Below, one piece after another: positions 44,661 through 53,700 of a DNA stretch of 64,000 nucleotides. Position 1 is the stretch's first letter, and each line of letters begins with the position of its first letter. The notes under the pieces were generated by a model. It saw nothing but the letters and a program-made list of their open reading frames with translations. It searched no databases and was not told the DNA's origin. Where the stretch lies: the NCBI RefSeq assembly GCF_003703975.1, contig NZ_QTJY01000011.1:62001-126000 (forward strand). Direction: 5' to 3'. Position numbers and translations under genes: made by a program. This DNA comes from Larkinella soli (GTDB lineage: Bacteria > Bacteroidota > Bacteroidia > Cytophagales > Spirosomataceae).

Positions 44661-45383
44661 ATGATCCAGCGACTTTTTGTCCTTTTCTCTGCCCTCTGCC
44701 TGCCCGCTCTCGCCTTGGCGCAGCAGGGAACCGTCGAATACCAGGTGACCCTGCCCGGAAACAGCCGGCCCTCGACCAGCCTCGTGTATTTTTCCAACGG
44801 CAATGTCCGCACCGACATGACGGTGTCCATCCCGGGAGCCGGAGCGCCTATGAAACAGTCGATGCTGATGCGGGCCGAAAACCCGAATACGATCTATATG
44901 CTGAACCCTGCCAACCGGACTTATTCCGAAACCACCTCCAGTCCGGGAACGGCCCCGACCGCCGGGAAAGCGACCGTGAAGGTGATCGGGAAGGAAAAAA
45001 TCCGCAACCTGAATACGACCCACGCCAGGGTGACTTTCCAGCAGGGGAGCATGGACATCTGGACCACCCGCGACATTCCGGGTTACGACAAGCTGCTGTC
45101 CTACTGGCGGGCCAACAAAAGTTTCGGAGGGGATATCCTGTACAGTGAACTGAAAAAAGCCGGTGCCGACGGTTTTTTCGTCCGGATGAAAAACGGCAAC
45201 GACCGGGGCGGCATGACGATGGAGCTGGTCCGGTACGACAGCAAACCGGTACCGGCCTCCCTCTTCGAACTCCCGAAAGACTATAAAAAAGGCCCTTCTT
45301 ACGAAGCCTCCGGCATCCGGGGCCTCAGCCCGGCCCAGCGAAAGAAGATGATGGACGCGATTCAGAAACAGAAGGGGAATTAA
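44661..45383 (+). CDS. Exported DUF4412-type protein
   Basis: 240 residues from the ATG at 44661 (MIQRLFVLFSALCLPALALA, signal peptide); another ATG at 44643 adds six residues. The mature protein begins QQGTVEYQVTLPGNSRPSTS and has the beta-rich pattern of DUF4412 (YFSNGNVRTDMTV, NTIYMLNPANRTYSE, LVRYDSKPVPASLFELPKDY). DUF4412 proteins are exported proteins of unknown function, common in Bacteroidota. Divergent from the YdjC gene and convergent with the SASA esterase, with a GC-rich palindrome between. Confidence 0.85.
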   Translation: MIQRLFVLFSALCLPALALAQQGTVEYQVTLPGNSRPSTSLVYFSNGNVRTDMTVSIPGAGAPMKQSMLMRAENPNTIYMLNPANRTYSETTSSPGTAPTAGKATVKVIGKEKIRNLNTTHARVTFQQGSMDIWTTRDIPGYDKLLSYWRANKSFGGDILYSELKKAGADGFFVRMKNGNDRGGMTMELVRYDSKPVPASLFELPKDYKKGPSYEASGIRGLSPAQRKKMMDAIQKQKGN

Positions 45384-45389
45384 AACACC

Positions 45390-45428
45390 ACCCCCCGCCC
45401 CCTCCTCAGCAAGGAGGGGGTTGGGGGT
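45390..45428. terminator. Strong GC-rich palindrome between convergent genes
   Basis: Inner stem ccccctcct / aggaggggg (9 bp, 5-nt loop) extended by an outer accccc / gggggt pairing, with a 2-nt internal mismatch. It lies between the DUF4412 and SASA stop codons and can terminate both strands. The sequence type resembles small intergenic palindromes dispersed in some genomes, but only one copy is seen here. Confidence 0.65.
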
Positions 45429-45429
45429 A

Positions 45430-46839
45430 TCACGGATTCCGGTCCGTTTTCAGGCCCAGTTCCCAGTCGTCGGTGCGGAAGGGGATCACGGGCAGGCCCT
45501 CCCTGCTGAACAGGTTCGGTTCGGGGGCATCGCGGAAGGCAAAGCGGACGGCCGCCGGGTTGCGGACCTGATCCGACCAAACTTCCAGCGTATTGCCTTT
45601 GATACGGCCCTGAGCCTTCACGAACACCTTATCGCCACCGGCAATTTCCAGTTCGCCGACCTCAGTCCCCCCCTTTACCAGCAGCCCACCGGGGACGTGG
45701 TCGAAGGTGATCCGGATTTTATTTCCGTCGACCTCCATCGAGCGGTATTGAGGGCTTTTGTACGGACCCGCATTCCGGCCGTAGGTTTCGGCCAGCGCCC
45801 AGTTCGCCAGCCGGTTGCCGACCTCCTTCTTGTAGGCCGGGTGAATGTCTTTCAGGTTATCGACCAGGTCGGTCGTAACGATCATGCCGGATTTGGGAAT
45901 GTCCATCGCCCGGGTCTGGCTCTCCCGAACCGCAGCCGTCTGGTACTGCCCTCCGTAGGTGAAGGGCGCAATCTGAACGTAGTAGAACGGCAATTCCTTC
46001 CCCCACAGCCCCCGCCAGGTATCGACCAGCAGGTGCGTCATTTTGTAATAGGCCGCCGGGTCGTGGCGGTTCGATTCGCCCTGGTACCAGATGACCCCGG
46101 CCAGCGGGAACGTCGTCAGCGGAGCCACCATCCCGTTGTACAGGACACCCGGTTTGTTCGGCGCCCAGGGCGCTTTCGGCATCGTCTGCGCCGACCGCCG
46201 GGTTTCGGGGTAGAGCCGGACGAGTTCTTCCGGAATCCAGCTGTCCATGAACGACCCGCCCCAGCTCATGTCGATCAGGCCGATCGGAACGTTCAGGGTG
46301 TTCTGTAGTTTCTTTCCGAAAAAATATCCGACCGCGCTGAAGTGCTTCAGGGTGACGGAATCGCAGACCATCCAGTTGCCCTTCACGTCGATCTGCGGGG
46401 CGTCGGCGGCCCGGCGCGGAACTTTGAAAAACCGGATATTGGGGTTGTAGGCCGTCGGCAGTTCGGCCCGGGCGTCCTTCACTCCCCCGCCCGCCGTCAT
46501 CTCCATGTTCGACTGGCCGGAGCAAAGCCACACCTCACCGATCAGCAGATTGGTCAGTTCGACCCGGTTGCGGCCCTGGATAGTGATCGTGTAGGGACCA
46601 CCGGCTTTCGGGGTGCGGAGCTTCACGCTCCAGGTGGCCAGGTCGCTGCCGGTGGCGGTGAGGGGCTGGTTGTCCCAGCCGGCGGTCACGGTGATCTTTT
46701 CGGTCGGGTCGGCCCAGCCCCAGATCGTCACTTCCGTCTCCTGCTGAAGCACCATATTGGAATTGAGTATGGCCGGCAGCGAAACGTTCGCCCGGGCCAC
46801 GGACGACAGCAGGAGCAGCGCCAAAAGTATTTTTTTCAT
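45430..46839 (-). CDS. Exported sialate O-acetylesterase (SASA family)
   Basis: 469 residues. Signal peptide MKKILLALLLLSSVARA. The first conserved block has the nucleophile in WLCSGQSNMEM (GQSN, about 103-113), and the second has GVIWYQGESNRHDP. The C-terminal part contains the family's closing region with LPVIPFRTDDWEL. Members release acetyl groups from sialic acid or other sugars. Presence next to other esterases suggests handling of acetylated plant or host glycans. It has its own promoter-like box. Confidence 0.93.
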   Translation of the reverse strand: MKKILLALLLLSSVARANVSLPAILNSNMVLQQETEVTIWGWADPTEKITVTAGWDNQPLTATGSDLATWSVKLRTPKAGGPYTITIQGRNRVELTNLLIGEVWLCSGQSNMEMTAGGGVKDARAELPTAYNPNIRFFKVPRRAADAPQIDVKGNWMVCDSVTLKHFSAVGYFFGKKLQNTLNVPIGLIDMSWGGSFMDSWIPEELVRLYPETRRSAQTMPKAPWAPNKPGVLYNGMVAPLTTFPLAGVIWYQGESNRHDPAAYYKMTHLLVDTWRGLWGKELPFYYVQIAPFTYGGQYQTAAVRESQTRAMDIPKSGMIVTTDLVDNLKDIHPAYKKEVGNRLANWALAETYGRNAGPYKSPQYRSMEVDGNKIRITFDHVPGGLLVKGGTEVGELEIAGGDKVFVKAQGRIKGNTLEVWSDQVRNPAAVRFAFRDAPEPNLFSREGLPVIPFRTDDWELGLKTDRNP

Positions 46840-46880
46840 AAAGCGGTAGAAGATGTCCGGGTTTCCTTTTAAAGAATTGA

Positions 46881-46909
46881 CAAAAATAAGCAGATTTGAG
46901 TATCCTAAA
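46881..46909 (-). promoter_or_regulatory. Putative promoter of the SASA esterase gene
   Basis: Minus strand: TATTTTTG (46881-46888), exact TAnnTTTG match, with TTTA (46906-46909) 17 nt upstream as a weak -33 element. Predicted leader about 39 nt. Confidence 0.4.
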
Positions 46910-46920
46910 CCCCGTCCGTC

Positions 46921-48090
46921 ATGCGATCTTCTCTCCTTCTTCTCGGCTTATGCGCGTTTTCCGTCTATCCCCTTCTTGCCCAGCCGAATCCGGATCGCCC
47001 CGACCTGCGCCAGGGCGCCTATTTTTCGGAAGCCGACGGCGCGAAAACCCTGGCCGAATACGGTAAACTTCATCAGGACCGCGCGGGTTGGGAAAAACGG
47101 GCCGCCCTGATCCGCCAGGGCATCCGCGACGGCCTGCGGCTGCCCGAAAAACCGGCCTTCGCGCCCCTGAAACCCATCCGGCACAGCCTGCGTACCCTCG
47201 ACGGATACACGGTAGAGAACGTAGCCTTCGAGAGCGTTCCCGGCTTTTACGTCACCGGAAACCTCTATCGGCCCGTGAGCCTGAAGGGAAAAACGGCGGC
47301 CGTTCTCTGCCCGCACGGTCACACCGCCAAACAGGATGCCCGCTTCGTGGAGCAGACCCAGCAGCGCTGTGCCACGATGGCCCGCCTGGGAGCGGTGGTG
47401 TTCGTCTACGACATGCTCGGCTACGGCGACTCCAGACAGTGCGATCACAAGATTGCGGAGGCCCCGCGCCTTCAGACCCTCAACAGCATCCGGGCGCTCG
47501 ATTTCCTCACCAGCCTGCCCGAAGTGGACCGGGAGCGGGTGGCGGTTTCGGGCGAATCGGGGGGCGGCACCCAGACGTTCCTGCTGACGGCCCTCGACCC
47601 GCGGGTGAAGGTGTCGGTGCCGGTAGTGATGGTGTCGGCTCACTTCTTCGGCGGGTGCGTCTGCGAGAGCGGAATGCCCATTCATAAACGCCCCACCCAC
47701 GAAACCGACAACGTAGAGATTGCCGCCCTGGCGGCTCCCCGGCCCATGCTGATGGTGTCGGACGGAAAAGACTGGACCAAAAACACGCCCAATGTGGAGT
47801 TTCCCTACGTGCAGCGGATTTACGGCTATTACAACGCGAAGGACCGGGTCGAAAACCTTCATCTGGCCGCAGAAGGGCATGATTACGGCCCCTCCAAACG
47901 GGCGGCTGCCTACCGCTTCCTGGCGAAACACCTGAAGCTGGACCTGAACCGCATCCTGAAGGACGGCCAGATCGACGAAAGCACCAACACCCTGCTCACC
48001 CCCGCCGACCTGGCGGTATTCAATGACGCCTATCCCCGACCGGCCAATGCCGTGATGGGCGACGAGGCCGTGATGAGCCTTCTAAAATAG
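46921..48090 (+). CDS. Exported alpha/beta-hydrolase related to acetylxylan esterases
   Basis: 389 residues with signal peptide MRSSLLLLGLCAFSVYPLLA. Hydrolase core: oxyanion strand AVLCPHGH, nucleophile Ser213 in SGESGGGTQT, Asp in MVSDGKDWT and His in AAEGHDYGPS complete the triad. The N-terminal helix-rich part (about 30-100) and the size match the acetylxylan-esterase-like / DUF-abhydrolase_7 group of Bacteroidota, which deacetylate plant glycans. Divergent from the SASA gene, 81 nt apart. It is the last gene before the lanthipeptide operon. Confidence 0.87.
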   Translation: MRSSLLLLGLCAFSVYPLLAQPNPDRPDLRQGAYFSEADGAKTLAEYGKLHQDRAGWEKRAALIRQGIRDGLRLPEKPAFAPLKPIRHSLRTLDGYTVENVAFESVPGFYVTGNLYRPVSLKGKTAAVLCPHGHTAKQDARFVEQTQQRCATMARLGAVVFVYDMLGYGDSRQCDHKIAEAPRLQTLNSIRALDFLTSLPEVDRERVAVSGESGGGTQTFLLTALDPRVKVSVPVVMVSAHFFGGCVCESGMPIHKRPTHETDNVEIAALAAPRPMLMVSDGKDWTKNTPNVEFPYVQRIYGYYNAKDRVENLHLAAEGHDYGPSKRAAAYRFLAKHLKLDLNRILKDGQIDESTNTLLTPADLAVFNDAYPRPANAVMGDEAVMSLLK

Positions 48091-48122
48091 ATTATTGAAA
48101 TACAGGCTTTTAGCTTACTCCA

Positions 48123-48159
48123 AATGAGGGAACGGCGGTTTTTTCGCCGTTCCCTCATT
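48123..48159. terminator. Strong terminator upstream of the lanthipeptide operon
   Basis: Perfect 15-bp stem (aatgagggaacggcg / cgccgttccctcatt) with a 7-nt T-rich loop, followed by cgtctttt. It insulates the lanthipeptide operon from the esterase gene upstream. Confidence 0.8.
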
Positions 48160-48246
48160 CGTCTTTTACCCCCTCCCTTTCGCGCTTTCCGCCGGGTCTT
48201 TCGTCGCAGGGGCTAATCCGCTTTCGCCCAGGTTCCGGCGCCGGCG

Positions 48247-48254
48247 CATCTTTA
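48247..48254 (+). promoter_or_regulatory. Weak -7-like box upstream of the lanthipeptide precursor
   Basis: CATCTTTA differs from TAnnTTTG at two positions; TTTC lies 21 nt upstream (48222-48225). Predicted leader about 75 nt. A promoter must lie in 48160-48331 since a strong terminator precedes it, but the exact site is uncertain. Confidence 0.3.
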
Positions 48255-48331
48255 CATCGTGATCACGACGGGGATGCCGAAAACCGGACCAGAGTAGGCG
48301 CTAAAAACAACACACCAAACACTTTTCAATC

Positions 48332-48484
48332 ATGAAAAAGCAAATTGCCAAACTGTCACTGAAAACCGATCAGATCGTTTCTCTCTCCAAAGCGCAGGCT
48401 CAAAACGTGCTGGGCGGTATGCGCCCGGTGAAGATTTCGGACACCAACTGTTCGACGCACCAGGGTTGCCCGGTTAAGTTTTAA
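48332..48484 (+). CDS. Class I lanthipeptide precursor with double-glycine leader
   Basis: 50 residues. The leader runs from 1 to Gly28-Gly29 and reads MKKQIAKLSLKTDQIVSLSK in its first part, then AQAQNVLGG. The LSLKTDxIVSLS pattern resembles leaders of Bacteroidota class I lanthipeptides, and the GG end fits the C39 peptidase of the exporter in the operon. The core (30-50) holds Ser36, Thr38, Cys40, Ser41, Thr42 and Cys46: two Cys and four possible dehydration sites, no Cys at the end. Likely rings are Ser36-Cys40 (or Thr38-Cys40) and Ser41 or Thr42-Cys46 (inference). The gene is short enough to be missed by automatic gene callers. Start by ATG; followed by a hairpin. Confidence 0.9.
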   Translation: MKKQIAKLSLKTDQIVSLSKAQAQNVLGGMRPVKISDTNCSTHQGCPVKF

Positions 48485-48542
48485 TCCGCCGGGCCAGGCC
48501 CTTTCCTTGCAGAAAGGCGCTCTTTCCCTTCTCCGATGCCAA

Positions 48543-48581
48543 AGGCCCGGGCAGCCGCTCCCGCAGGGGCTGCCCGGGCCT
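48543..48581 (+). promoter_or_regulatory. GC-rich hairpin between precursor and modification genes
   Basis: Perfect 14-bp stem, arms aggcccgggcagcc and ggctgcccgggcct, loop of 11 nt, with no T-run after it. It lies 58 nt after the precursor stop and 37 nt before the LLM gene. Such hairpins in RiPP operons act as partial terminators or protect the short precursor mRNA, so that precursor outnumbers the enzymes. Confidence 0.7.
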
Positions 48582-48618
48582 GATTCCCGACACACCTCCA
48601 CTATACTGCCTACACCCC

Positions 48619-49551
48619 ATGAAATTAGGTCTTCTCGAATTCGGGACCGGCTGCATCAGTCCGCTCGACATTGTTGAAAACGTCTTGATTTACGCCGAAA
48701 AAGCGGAAACACTCGGGTTTACCCGATTCTGGCTGGCCGAACATTACGGGGCCTCCCCGGCCTACTGCAACCCGGAGGCTCTGGTGCCCATCATCGCGGG
48801 CCTGACCAGCCGCATCAAGGTGGGGGTGGCCGGGCTGCTGATGGCCTACCACAACCCGTTCCGGGTGGCTTCCGCCTTCAAACTGCTCAACAATCTCTTT
48901 CCCGGCCGCATCGACCTCGGCCTGGCAAAGGGCCGGGTTCCCGGCGAAATCGGGGCCTACCTTTCGCCGGATCTGGACGTCTCCGACCCGGCGGTTTGGT
49001 CCGACACACTCCGCCGGAACCTGAATGATCTCGTCGCCTACCTGACGGCCGACGGACACGCCGGGCTGATCACCCCCCGGACGGGCTACACGCCCGAACT
49101 CTGGACGCTGGCCTCCGGCCTGAACAATATCGAAGCGGCCGTTCAGCTGGATACCGCCCTCTGCAAGTCGCTGTTCCACCATCGCATCGACGACCCGATC
49201 CGGGAAGCCGAAACGCTTCTCCAATACCGGGAAGCGTATTATCAAAAGCATAAAAAACGGCCGGTGGTCAATCTGGCCGTGGCCGGCATCTGCGCCGAAA
49301 GCGGCCGGGAGGCCCGCCGGATCCGGGAGTCGCTGAGCCGACCGGCCGCCACCTACAACGAACTGATCGGCCCTCCTGAATTCATTCGGGACGAACTTTT
49401 CAAACTCGGCGAACTCTATGGCGTCGATGAGTTCATCTTTCTGAATCTGGCCGAAAAAACCAGCCAGAAGCTGAAGGGAATAACGCTGCTGGCCCGCACC
49501 TTTTCCACCGCCGTCAATCCGGTTTTCACCCCCCTCACCGAAGCCGTATGA
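48619..49551 (+). CDS. Luciferase-like (LLM) flavin-dependent oxidoreductase in the lanthipeptide operon
   Basis: 310 residues. The TIM-barrel of the bacterial luciferase-like family is shown by MKLGLLEFGTGCISPLDIVE, FTRFWLAEHYGASPAYCNPE and the strand-loop LFPGRIDLGLAKGRVPGE, as in group 1 luciferase family oxidoreductases. Binding of FMN (or F420 in some families) is expected. In actinobacterial lanthipeptide pathways, LLM-fold LanJC enzymes reduce dehydroalanine/dehydrobutyrine to D-residues using F420H2. Bacteroidota are not known for F420, so FMN is likelier here. Reduction of leftover dehydro-residues is an inference; an oxidation of the peptide is the alternative. The stop overlaps the LanC start (ATGA). 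Confidence 0.88.
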   Translation: MKLGLLEFGTGCISPLDIVENVLIYAEKAETLGFTRFWLAEHYGASPAYCNPEALVPIIAGLTSRIKVGVAGLLMAYHNPFRVASAFKLLNNLFPGRIDLGLAKGRVPGEIGAYLSPDLDVSDPAVWSDTLRRNLNDLVAYLTADGHAGLITPRTGYTPELWTLASGLNNIEAAVQLDTALCKSLFHHRIDDPIREAETLLQYREAYYQKHKKRPVVNLAVAGICAESGREARRIRESLSRPAATYNELIGPPEFIRDELFKLGELYGVDEFIFLNLAEKTSQKLKGITLLARTFSTAVNPVFTPLTEAV

Positions 49552-50759
49552 TGCTCACCGTTACCTCCGGAACTCCAGCGACGGCCCAGCTGGTCGGTCG
49601 CCTTGCCGCCCGCATTTCCCGGCAGCCGGTGGAAGGGAACGTCTCCCTCCTGACCGGGCAGACGGGTTTCGCCCTGGTGGAAGCCTATAGCCGGATCCTC
49701 GACCCGGCATTCGGGTCGGATCGGACGCTGGACCGGCTGCTGGCCGGCCTGTCCGCCATTCAGCAGGGCGAACTGACGCATCATTTTGCCTCGGGTATGG
49801 CCGGGGTGGCCTGGGGCTTCCTGCACCTGAGCCGCCGGGGCCTGATCGATGTGGAGCCTGCCGAAGCCCAGGCCATCGTGGCCGATCTCGACGAACCGCT
49901 GTTCGAACTATCGCTGGACGACCTCCGCCACGGGAATTTCGACTACCTGTACGGCGGGCTGGGTGCCGGTCTGTACTTCCTCGAACGGAAACCGACTCCG
50001 ACGATCAGCCGGTACATGGAACTGCTGGTTGAAGAGCTGGCGGCCCTCGCGGTCCGGTATCCCAACGGCGATATCACCTGGCCGTTCCTGGACCTGGGCC
50101 GCCGGAGTCTTTCGGACCCTCCGCTGTACAATCTGGGGCTGGCCCACGGAACGGCCGGGGTGGTGGTGCTGCTGGCGCTGTTCCGGAAATACGGCTTCGC
50201 CGGTGTCCGCTGCGCCGAACTGATGCAGGGCGGATTGCAGTGGCTCTGGAACCAGCGCAACACGGCGGGCCGGTCGCGGTTTCCGAATAGGGTCGGAGAA
50301 AACCGGGAGAATCAGGAAAGCCGCCTGGGCTGGTGTTACGGCGACCTCGGGGTGGCCCATGCCTTCTGGATGGGGAGCCGGGCGCTGAACCATGCCGACT
50401 GGAAGGCCGTAGCCCTACAGACGACCCTGCACGCAGCCCGTCGCCGGGACCTGTCGACGGGGCCTGTTCACGACGCGGGCCTATGCCACGGTTCGGCCGG
50501 TTTGGCGCACCTGTTCCGGTGGGCGGCCCGGCGGATGGCCCACCCCTATCTGGCTGAAACTGCCGACTACTGGCTGGAACAGACCCTTCGCTTCGCCCGG
50601 GCGGAGACGGACGACGACGTTTTCCGGGCGTTCAACCACGAAACCGGCCACTACGAATCTCACCCCGGCCTGCTCCAGGGAGAAGCCGGGGTGGCGCTGG
50701 CCCTGCTCGGGGCGCTCGACCAACCGATTGGCTGGGACCGACTGATGCTTCTCTCCTGA
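49548..50759 (+). CDS. lanC: LanC-type lanthionine cyclase
   Basis: 403 residues, normal for LanC. The zinc-binding residues of NisC-type cyclases are all present: Cys263 in GWCYGDLG, and Cys313-His314 in GLCHGSAG. The helper His200 in NLGLAHGTAG fits NisC His212. The double alpha-barrel pattern with repeated G-x-x-G loops is clear (YLYGGLGAGLYFL, LLQGEAGVALAL). It adds Cys thiols to dehydrated Ser/Thr to form lanthionine rings in the cytoplasm. Overlaps the upstream oxidoreductase stop by 4 nt and is followed 6 nt later by LanB. Confidence 0.95.
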   Translation: MMLTVTSGTPATAQLVGRLAARISRQPVEGNVSLLTGQTGFALVEAYSRILDPAFGSDRTLDRLLAGLSAIQQGELTHHFASGMAGVAWGFLHLSRRGLIDVEPAEAQAIVADLDEPLFELSLDDLRHGNFDYLYGGLGAGLYFLERKPTPTISRYMELLVEELAALAVRYPNGDITWPFLDLGRRSLSDPPLYNLGLAHGTAGVVVLLALFRKYGFAGVRCAELMQGGLQWLWNQRNTAGRSRFPNRVGENRENQESRLGWCYGDLGVAHAFWMGSRALNHADWKAVALQTTLHAARRRDLSTGPVHDAGLCHGSAGLAHLFRWAARRMAHPYLAETADYWLEQTLRFARAETDDDVFRAFNHETGHYESHPGLLQGEAGVALALLGALDQPIGWDRLMLLS

Positions 50760-50765
50760 CCGAAG

Positions 50766-53700
50766 ATGGCAACGACTCCGTTTCAAACCGCCTTTGTCCG
50801 GGTGCCGCTGGCGCCCTGGTCCCGGCTGGAGGCTCTGGACCTGACCACGCTCGCCGACCGGCTCCGCGACCCGGCCTTTCGGGAAGCCCTGTACATAGCC
50901 TCACCGGCCTTATACGCCGAGGCCGTCGCGCTGGATTTCAGCCGGGAGCCGGACGAAAAAAGCCGCCGGGTAGTGTATGCGCTGGTGAAATACCTGTCCC
51001 GGTATTCGGCCCGCTGCACCCCGTTCGGGCGTTTCAGCGGCTTCTCGACCCTGCCCATCGCGCCGGGGCCGACGCAGGTCCGGTTGACCACGGACGGAAC
51101 CGTCCGAAAGGTGACCCGGCTCGATATGAATTACCTCTGCGCGTTGGCTCAGGACCTCGAAAAACACCCGGCCATTCGGCCTTTCCTGCGGTTTTATCCC
51201 AACTCCAGCCTGTACGCCGTCCGTGACCATTATCGGTACATCGCCTACCGGTATGATTCGGCGGGGCTGCGGAAACACCACCTGTTGCGGGCCGACCGGA
51301 CCGACTACCTCGATGGGGTGCTGGACAAGGCAAAACCGGGGGCCACCGTTGTCCAGCTGGCCGAATCGCTGGTGGATGCGGAGATCACCCGGGAGGAGGC
51401 CGACGCCTTTGTGGGTCAGTTACTGGACGCCCAGCTGCTGGTGAGCGAACTGGAACCGGCCCTGACCGGCGACGATTTTCTGCTTCAGATTCTAACTACC
51501 CTCAAAACCGTTCAGGAAAATCATCCTTCGGACGAGCTGGGCAGCCTCCTGAATCTGATGAAGGAAATCCGGACCGACCTGAAGGCCCTGGAAACGGCGG
51601 ACCCGTCGGAATGTCCGGGTAATTACCGGAACATCGAGGAAAAGCTCCGTCGGATGACGACGCCTTTCGACCGGAAGGTGCTGTTTCAGATCGACACCTG
51701 GCTGCCCGGCACCGAAGGCGGGTTGAGCCAGGGGCTGATCAACAAGCTCATTTCGAAAATACCGGCGCTAATGAAGCTGGTTCCTGCCGGAAATGCGGTA
51801 ATGGAGGCCTTCAAGGCCCGGTTTCTGGATCGGTACGAACAGGAAGAAATCCCGCTGGTGGTGGCGCTGGACCCGGAGCTCGGCATCGGCTACCCGGCCG
51901 GACAACCGGGCAGCGATCTGTCTCCGCTCGTGGAGGGACTCGAAACCGGAACCCCCGAACTGACGGACACCTTTACCGTCCCGGCCGAACACCGGCTTTT
52001 GTTCCAAAAGATAGCGGAGGCTCAGGTTCCCGGGGAATATGAAATCTGCCTCCGGGAAGATGACCTCCGAACCCTTGAACCGGCCCCCGTCGACCTGCCT
52101 CCCACCCACTCGGCTATGTTTTCCGTCTTTCGGGAAGGGGGCCGGGAGAAGCTGATTCTGAACGCCTTTGGAGGGCAGAACGGCAGTTACCTGCTGGGCC
52201 GTTTCGGCCATACCGACCCCTCGGTGCCGGCGCTGTTGCAGGAAATCAGCCGGGCCGAAGACGAAGAAAACCCTGGCGTCCTTTTTGCCGACCTCGTTCA
52301 CCTGCCGGAAGCCCGAACCGGCAACGTCATCATCCGGCCCCGCCTGAAAACCTACCAGATTCCATTCCTCGGAAAAGCCTCGGCGGAGCCGGAGCATCAG
52401 ATTCCGGTGACGGACCTGATGGTGAGCGTCCGGGCCAATACCGTCCGGCTGCGGTCGCGGTCGCTGAACCGGATCATCGTGCCGAGGCTGTCGAACGCCC
52501 ATCATTTTTCGCAGGCCAACGCGCTGGATATCTACCATTTCCTTTGCGACCTTCAGGCCCAGCACCAGCGAACGTCGCTCAGCTACCTGCTGGGTCCGGC
52601 CGTGGAGATATTCAGCTTCATTCCCCGCATTTCACTGGACACCCTCCTGCTGTCGGAAGCCCGCTGGAATTTTCGGGATACGCAGGTAAAAGACCTTGTG
52701 GCTGCCTTTAAAACCGGTTCCTGGTCCGGGCTGCGGGAGGAAATCGACCGCTGGCGCAGTCGGTTCCGCATCCCCCGGCACCTCTGTCTGGTCGAAGGCG
52801 ACAACGAACTGTACGTCGATCTGGAAAACCGCCTTCTGGCCGAAACGTTTGTTCATGAAATCAAATCCCGGCCCCGCTTCACCGTCCGGGAGTTCCTGTA
52901 CCGGGACGAAACCGCCGTGGTGGAATCCGGGGCCGGTCGCCACCTGAACCAGTTTGTGGTTGCTTTCCGCAATGGGCAGGAGCCTGCCGGAACGGAACGC
53001 GCCCGGCCTGAGATCCAAACCGTTCCGACGGTGACCCGGAAGTTTATGCCCGGTTCGGAATGGCTGTATGTCAAGCTGTATTCCGGCATCAAAACCGCCG
53101 ACACGCTGCTGACGGACGTCCTGCTGCCGCTGACCGAACAGCTGGAAGCCGAGGGCCGGATCACCCGGTATTTCTTCATCCGGTATGCCGATCCCGATGC
53201 CCACCTCCGGTTCCGCTTCCATCTCACCGACCCGGCCGAAACCGGCCCCGTGATGAGCCGGCTGTATACGGCCCTGAACCCGCTCCTGGCCGAGCGGACG
53301 GTCACCTCCGTTCAGACCGACACCTATCACCGCGAGGTGGAGCGCTACGGCGAAACCGCCATGGAAATCGCCGAGTCGTTTTTCCACATCGACAGCCGGA
53401 CCATCCTGCATTTCCTGACCCGGATCGAGGGAGCGGAAGGGGAAGAATACCGCTGGCGGTTCGGGCTGAAGCTGATCCACGACCTCCTCGATCGGATGGA
53501 TATGTCTTTGAAAGACCGCATCGAACTGACGGGACAGCAGGCCAGGTTCTTCGGCAAGGAGTTTGGGTACAATGCCGACCGGAAGAAACAGCTCGACCAC
53601 CGTTTCAAAGCCGTCGAAGGGGTTATTCAGGACCTGCTGGACGAAACCGGGGAGGAGCACCAGTTCCTGTACGACCTCAGCCGGGCCCGTTCCGAACACC

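Noticed and set aside
48619-49551. Naming the LLM protein LanJC
   Set aside because: LanJC enzymes use F420H2, which is not expected in this phylum, and no F420 genes are visible. The reductase role is therefore only a hypothesis.
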